From positions 2,687,501 to 2,751,500 of the forward strand of contig BQWY01000001.1 in the NCBI GenBank assembly GCA_036984305.1: a stretch of DNA of 64,000 bases, given 5' to 3'. Below, piece after piece: positions 61,337 through 64,000 of this stretch. Under the pieces are notes generated by a model. That model did no database searches, was not told where the DNA came from, and saw nothing but the letters and a program-made list of their open reading frames with translations. The DNA is from Nitrospira sp. (GTDB lineage: Bacteria; Nitrospirota; Nitrospiria; Nitrospirales; Nitrospiraceae). Each line of letters starts with the position of its first letter. The first letter of the stretch is position 1. Both the position numbers and the translations under genes were made by a program.

Positions 61337-62932
61337 ATGCGAGATCAGGTCATTCGAAGCCCCCTCGAGGGGATCTTCAGCGTGTGGTTGGCCGTGGCAG
61401 TGATTTTCTTCGGTCTGTCACGACCAGCAATGGGTGCCGACACCCGTTCCTTGATCGAACGTCCAAAGGAAACCGTGTCGTCAGGTGACCGGCAAGAACC
61501 GATTCCCCTGAGCGATGCGGTCATGCGCGCGCTACAAAACAACCTGGATATTACGATCAGCCGGTATACCAAGGAGAGCCGCCTGGCGGACATCACGATT
61601 GAGCAGGCCAAGTTCGACCCGACCGTCAGCCTCAATGGCACCTACTCGAGAATCGTCAATCCCCTCAACCGCCCCGTCTTCGGCGGCACCGGAGGCAATC
61701 TGACCGGCATCCAAATTTTCGACCAGCGTAACGAGGCCGTGACCCTCGACGTCACTTCGAACTTAATGACTGGAGGCAGCCTCGACCTAAACTATAGCCC
61801 GCAACGCACCAACGTCAACGCGGACGTGGCGTCAGGTTTTCTCTTTAATCCAGCTTACACCGGCGGCCTCGCGTTGACCTTCACGCAGCCTCTTCTGCGG
61901 AACGCAGGCGTCGACATTAATCAAACGTTCATTAAGGTGGCGCAAAACAATGCCCAGGTGGAAGCAAACGTCTTTAAGGACCGGGTCCTCGCCGTGCTCG
62001 CGACCGTCGAACAGACCTATTGGGAAGTCGTCTTTGCAATCGAAAACCTCAAGGTCGCGAAGGCCGCCCTGCGCGCCGCCGAAGAGCTGCTCGCCAGCAA
62101 TCGGGCCAAAGCCAAGGCGGGCGTCATGTCGATTGTCGACGTGCTTCAGGCGGAGGCAGCCGTGGCCTCACGCGTCGAGCAAGTCTTGGTCGCCGACAAA
62201 GCCATTGTGGATCAAAGCGATCAATTGCGCCGGCTTCTCAATCCCGGCGAAGCCCTCCTCCGCCAAGACGTGCGGCTCATTCCCACGGATCAACCCCAGA
62301 CCACATTGGAACCACTGAGCTCTCAGGAAGCGATCGACGTGGCCCTTGAGCATCGACCGGAGATCCTTCAGGCGTCGAAGAACGTCGAGACCACCGAACT
62401 GAATACCAAGTTCGCCAAGAACCAATTGCTACCGACACTCTCATTTCAGGGAACGACCGGCCTTGCGGGGCTTGGCCCGGACTATCGGGATTCAGCGAAG
62501 ACGAACTTTAGTGGCGACTATTACAACTATGGCGCCGGGCTAATCCTCAGCTATCCGTTGGGCAACCGCTCGGCATGGAGCAACCTCAACAAGCGCCAAC
62601 TTGAAGGACGCAATGCGGAGGCCACGCTTTTGAACGTGCGTCATCAAATCATCATCGACGTGCGCGAGGCGATCCGTCGCGTGCAGACCGACTTCAAGCG
62701 CATCGAAACGACCCGATCCGCACGGATCATGGCCGAGAAGCAATTGCAGGCCGAGCAAGAACGCCTCAAGGTGGGATTAAGTACGACGCGATTCGTATTG
62801 GATTTCCAGCGCGACTTGGCCACGGCACAGGGGAACGAACTGCGCGCCACCGTGGACTACAATAAATCGCTGTCGAACTTGGGTCGTCAAAAATCGACCT
62901 CGCTCGACCGCTATCGGATCGAGCTCCAATAA
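61337..62932 (+). CDS. TolC-family outer membrane efflux protein
   Basis: The 531-residue protein has a signal peptide (VWLAVAVIFFGLSRPAMGAD) and the tandem OEP repeat of TolC-like proteins: EPIPLSDAVMRALQNNLDIT, SRYTKESRLADITIEQAKFD, FNPAYTGGLALTFTQPLLRN, then SSQEAIDVALEHRPEILQAS and DVREAIRRVQTDFKRIETTR with long coiled-coil helices. These proteins form outer-membrane channels for efflux or type I secretion partners. No RND, ABC or membrane-fusion gene is visible beside it, so its partner is unknown. Confidence 0.9.
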   Translation: MRDQVIRSPLEGIFSVWLAVAVIFFGLSRPAMGADTRSLIERPKETVSSGDRQEPIPLSDAVMRALQNNLDITISRYTKESRLADITIEQAKFDPTVSLNGTYSRIVNPLNRPVFGGTGGNLTGIQIFDQRNEAVTLDVTSNLMTGGSLDLNYSPQRTNVNADVASGFLFNPAYTGGLALTFTQPLLRNAGVDINQTFIKVAQNNAQVEANVFKDRVLAVLATVEQTYWEVVFAIENLKVAKAALRAAEELLASNRAKAKAGVMSIVDVLQAEAAVASRVEQVLVADKAIVDQSDQLRRLLNPGEALLRQDVRLIPTDQPQTTLEPLSSQEAIDVALEHRPEILQASKNVETTELNTKFAKNQLLPTLSFQGTTGLAGLGPDYRDSAKTNFSGDYYNYGAGLILSYPLGNRSAWSNLNKRQLEGRNAEATLLNVRHQIIIDVREAIRRVQTDFKRIETTRSARIMAEKQLQAEQERLKVGLSTTRFVLDFQRDLATAQGNELRATVDYNKSLSNLGRQKSTSLDRYRIELQ

Positions 62933-62952
62933 GCGCGTGGTCGGCAGGGGTG

Positions 62953-63672
62953 ATGGCACATCCTCGCGCAGGGCCATTCGGCGGCTCTGCAACCGCACCG
63001 GAAGATGAGCAGGTACCATGGCTTGCTTTACTTCCTATCCTGGCCACGGTCGCGGTCTATCTGCTGCCCCATCCGATCCATCACTACACGCTCGTCCAAT
63101 TTGCTCCACAACTCGTCGCCTACTTCGCGCTCACCTGCTGGGCCCAACTGAATCCGCACCCACTCACGCGCCTCGGCCTGGAGTGGCCGAAGCTCCGCGA
63201 AGGCTGGCGTACCGGACTGTGGGTTGGACTCCTGCTGGGGTTCGTGAATGTCATCGTCATTCTCTCGGTGGTTCCCAGTCTGGGCCGAGATATCACGTTT
63301 CTCCAAGAAACTCCGCATGCTCAGATACCTCGATGGATCATGCTCCCCTGGTTCATCGCGGTCATTGCGGCCTTCGTCGAAGTCAATTTTCGGGGTTTCC
63401 TCTTGGGCCGGTTGCTTTTTCTCGCTCGTGGCTGCAGCCCTCTCCGTGCACCGGAATTGGGCGGCTTCCTTGCGCTCCTCACATCGGCAATCCTGTTTGC
63501 CTTTGACCCCTTCCTGGTGGCAACCTTCAAACATCTGCACTGGATTGCCTTGTGGGATGGGCTGGTCTGGGGCGCGCTCTGGATCCGGCGAAGGAATTTG
63601 TACATCCCGATCGTGGCTCATGCGGTAGAAGTGGCGATCCTCTATTCGGTCGTCCGGGCGTGGCTCCCGTGA
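62953..63672 (+). CDS. CPBP-like intramembrane protein
   Basis: The 239-residue protein has about six to seven hydrophobic segments (LPILATVAVYLLPHPIHHYT, GLWVGLLLGFVNVIVILSVV, MLPWFIAVIAAFVEVNFRGF, GFLALLTSAILFAFDPFLVA). The order of AAFVEVNFRGFLLG, LLTSAILFAFDP and IVAHAVEVAIL is that of CPBP/Abi intramembrane proteases, but the usual EEXXXR motif reads VEVNFR and the second motif lacks its histidine. It may be inactive or a relative of unknown function. Start ATG at 62953 follows AGGGG; a GTG one codon earlier is also possible. It lies 20 bases after the TolC gene. Confidence 0.6.
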   Translation: MAHPRAGPFGGSATAPEDEQVPWLALLPILATVAVYLLPHPIHHYTLVQFAPQLVAYFALTCWAQLNPHPLTRLGLEWPKLREGWRTGLWVGLLLGFVNVIVILSVVPSLGRDITFLQETPHAQIPRWIMLPWFIAVIAAFVEVNFRGFLLGRLLFLARGCSPLRAPELGGFLALLTSAILFAFDPFLVATFKHLHWIALWDGLVWGALWIRRRNLYIPIVAHAVEVAILYSVVRAWLP

Positions 63673-63683
63673 GTTCCTCAACC

Positions 63684-64000
63684 ATGCAGCCGTCCTTTTC
63701 CAGCTATCTCGTGAACGATGTTTTCGGCGACCCCGGTCTCTACATTGAGATCAAATGGGCACGTCGCGCCCTGTTATTCGACCTTGGCCAGAACGCGGCT
63801 CTGGGCGCCACACGATTGCTGCGCGCGGAAGATATCTTCATCTCGCATACTCACATGGACCATTTCATTGGCTTCGATCAGCTGCTACGCGTGCACTTGG
63901 GACGAGGGAAAACGGTGCGGCTCTACGGCCCTCCCGGCTTAGCCGACAACGTCGAAGGGAAACTGCGCGGCTACACGTGGAACCTGGTCGACGGCTATCC
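63684..64000 (+). CDS. Metallo-beta-lactamase-fold hydrolase, N-terminal part (runs off the window)
   Basis: The visible 105 residues begin QPSFSSYLVNDVFGDPGLYI and contain the metal-binding motif DIFISHTHMDHFIGFDQLLR (HxHxDH), followed by GKTVRLYGPPGL, as in ribonuclease Z and related MBL hydrolases. The ATG at 63684 is one choice; a GTG at 63669 overlapping the previous stop (GTGA) is in frame and also plausible. The remainder, including the other metal ligands, lies outside the window, so RNase Z cannot be separated from other MBL enzymes. Confidence 0.75.
   Translation, partial: MQPSFSSYLVNDVFGDPGLYIEIKWARRALLFDLGQNAALGATRLLRAEDIFISHTHMDHFIGFDQLLRVHLGRGKTVRLYGPPGLADNVEGKLRGYTWNLVDGY

Noticed and set aside
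1-64000. CRISPR array, prophage, integron or transposase genes
   Set aside because: No regularly spaced direct repeats, integrase, transposase or phage structural proteins were seen in any frame.

Overview
The window reads as chromosomal DNA of a Gram-negative bacterium, most likely a member of the Nitrospira lineage (phylum Nitrospirota). This is inferred from gene content: a complete lipid A/LPS and outer-membrane assembly cluster stands a few kilobases from a full actinobacterial-type proteasome and pupylation gene set (ARC ATPase, Dop, PrcB, PrcA, PafA), a combination known from Nitrospirota and few other groups. Coding density is high, GC is moderate to high, and many neighbouring genes share 1-8 nt overlaps. 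No rRNA, tRNA, CRISPR array or insertion sequence was recognised.

Region 1 (1-28.0 kb, minus strand) is one long run read from a promoter at about 28.23 kb. It encodes BamA, two Skp/OmpH chaperones, FabZ, LpxA, LpxI, a Gfo/Idh/MocA oxidoreductase, LpxB, MsbA, a frameshifted DUF374 acyltransferase, Kdo transferase WaaA, LpxK, a WaaF-like/GmhB fusion, a WaaC-like heptosyltransferase, and then a chain of glycosyltransferases, two methyltransferases, a B12-binding radical SAM protein and a hexapeptide acetyltransferase that probably extend and decorate the core or a surface glycan. lpxD is missing from its usual place between skp and fabZ; a palindromic repeat lies there instead.

Region 2 (28.3-34.8 kb, plus strand) is a tight galU-lon-thiL-DUF2062-HD hydrolase run behind a sigma70-type promoter. 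Region 3 (34.9-42.2 kb, minus strand) holds ARC-dop-prcB-prcA-pafA followed by an M23 peptidase, behind a TTGACC-N17-TAGAAT promoter. No Pup or UBact modifier gene could be seen in the cluster. Region 4 (42.3-44.5 kb) is thiS-thiG-thiE plus a divergent helix-hairpin-helix protein; ThiS carries a 14-residue tail beyond its diglycine.

Region 5 (44.9-53.8 kb, minus strand) is the housekeeping run ffh-rpsP-rimM-trmD-rplS-rnhB-yraN followed by ftsE-ftsX-envC-ctpA. Region 6 (54.2-64.0 kb) is mixed: a DUF4321 membrane protein, uvrB, a periplasmic FKBP isomerase, an RRM RNA-binding protein with a long probable leader, a small unknown protein, an M28 peptidase, a MarR-type regulator with a cysteine-rich tail paired with a secreted unknown protein, a divergent TolC-family protein, a CPBP-like membrane protein and a truncated metallo-beta-lactamase-fold hydrolase at the window edge.

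Family names come from reading protein motifs by eye; no database search was possible.
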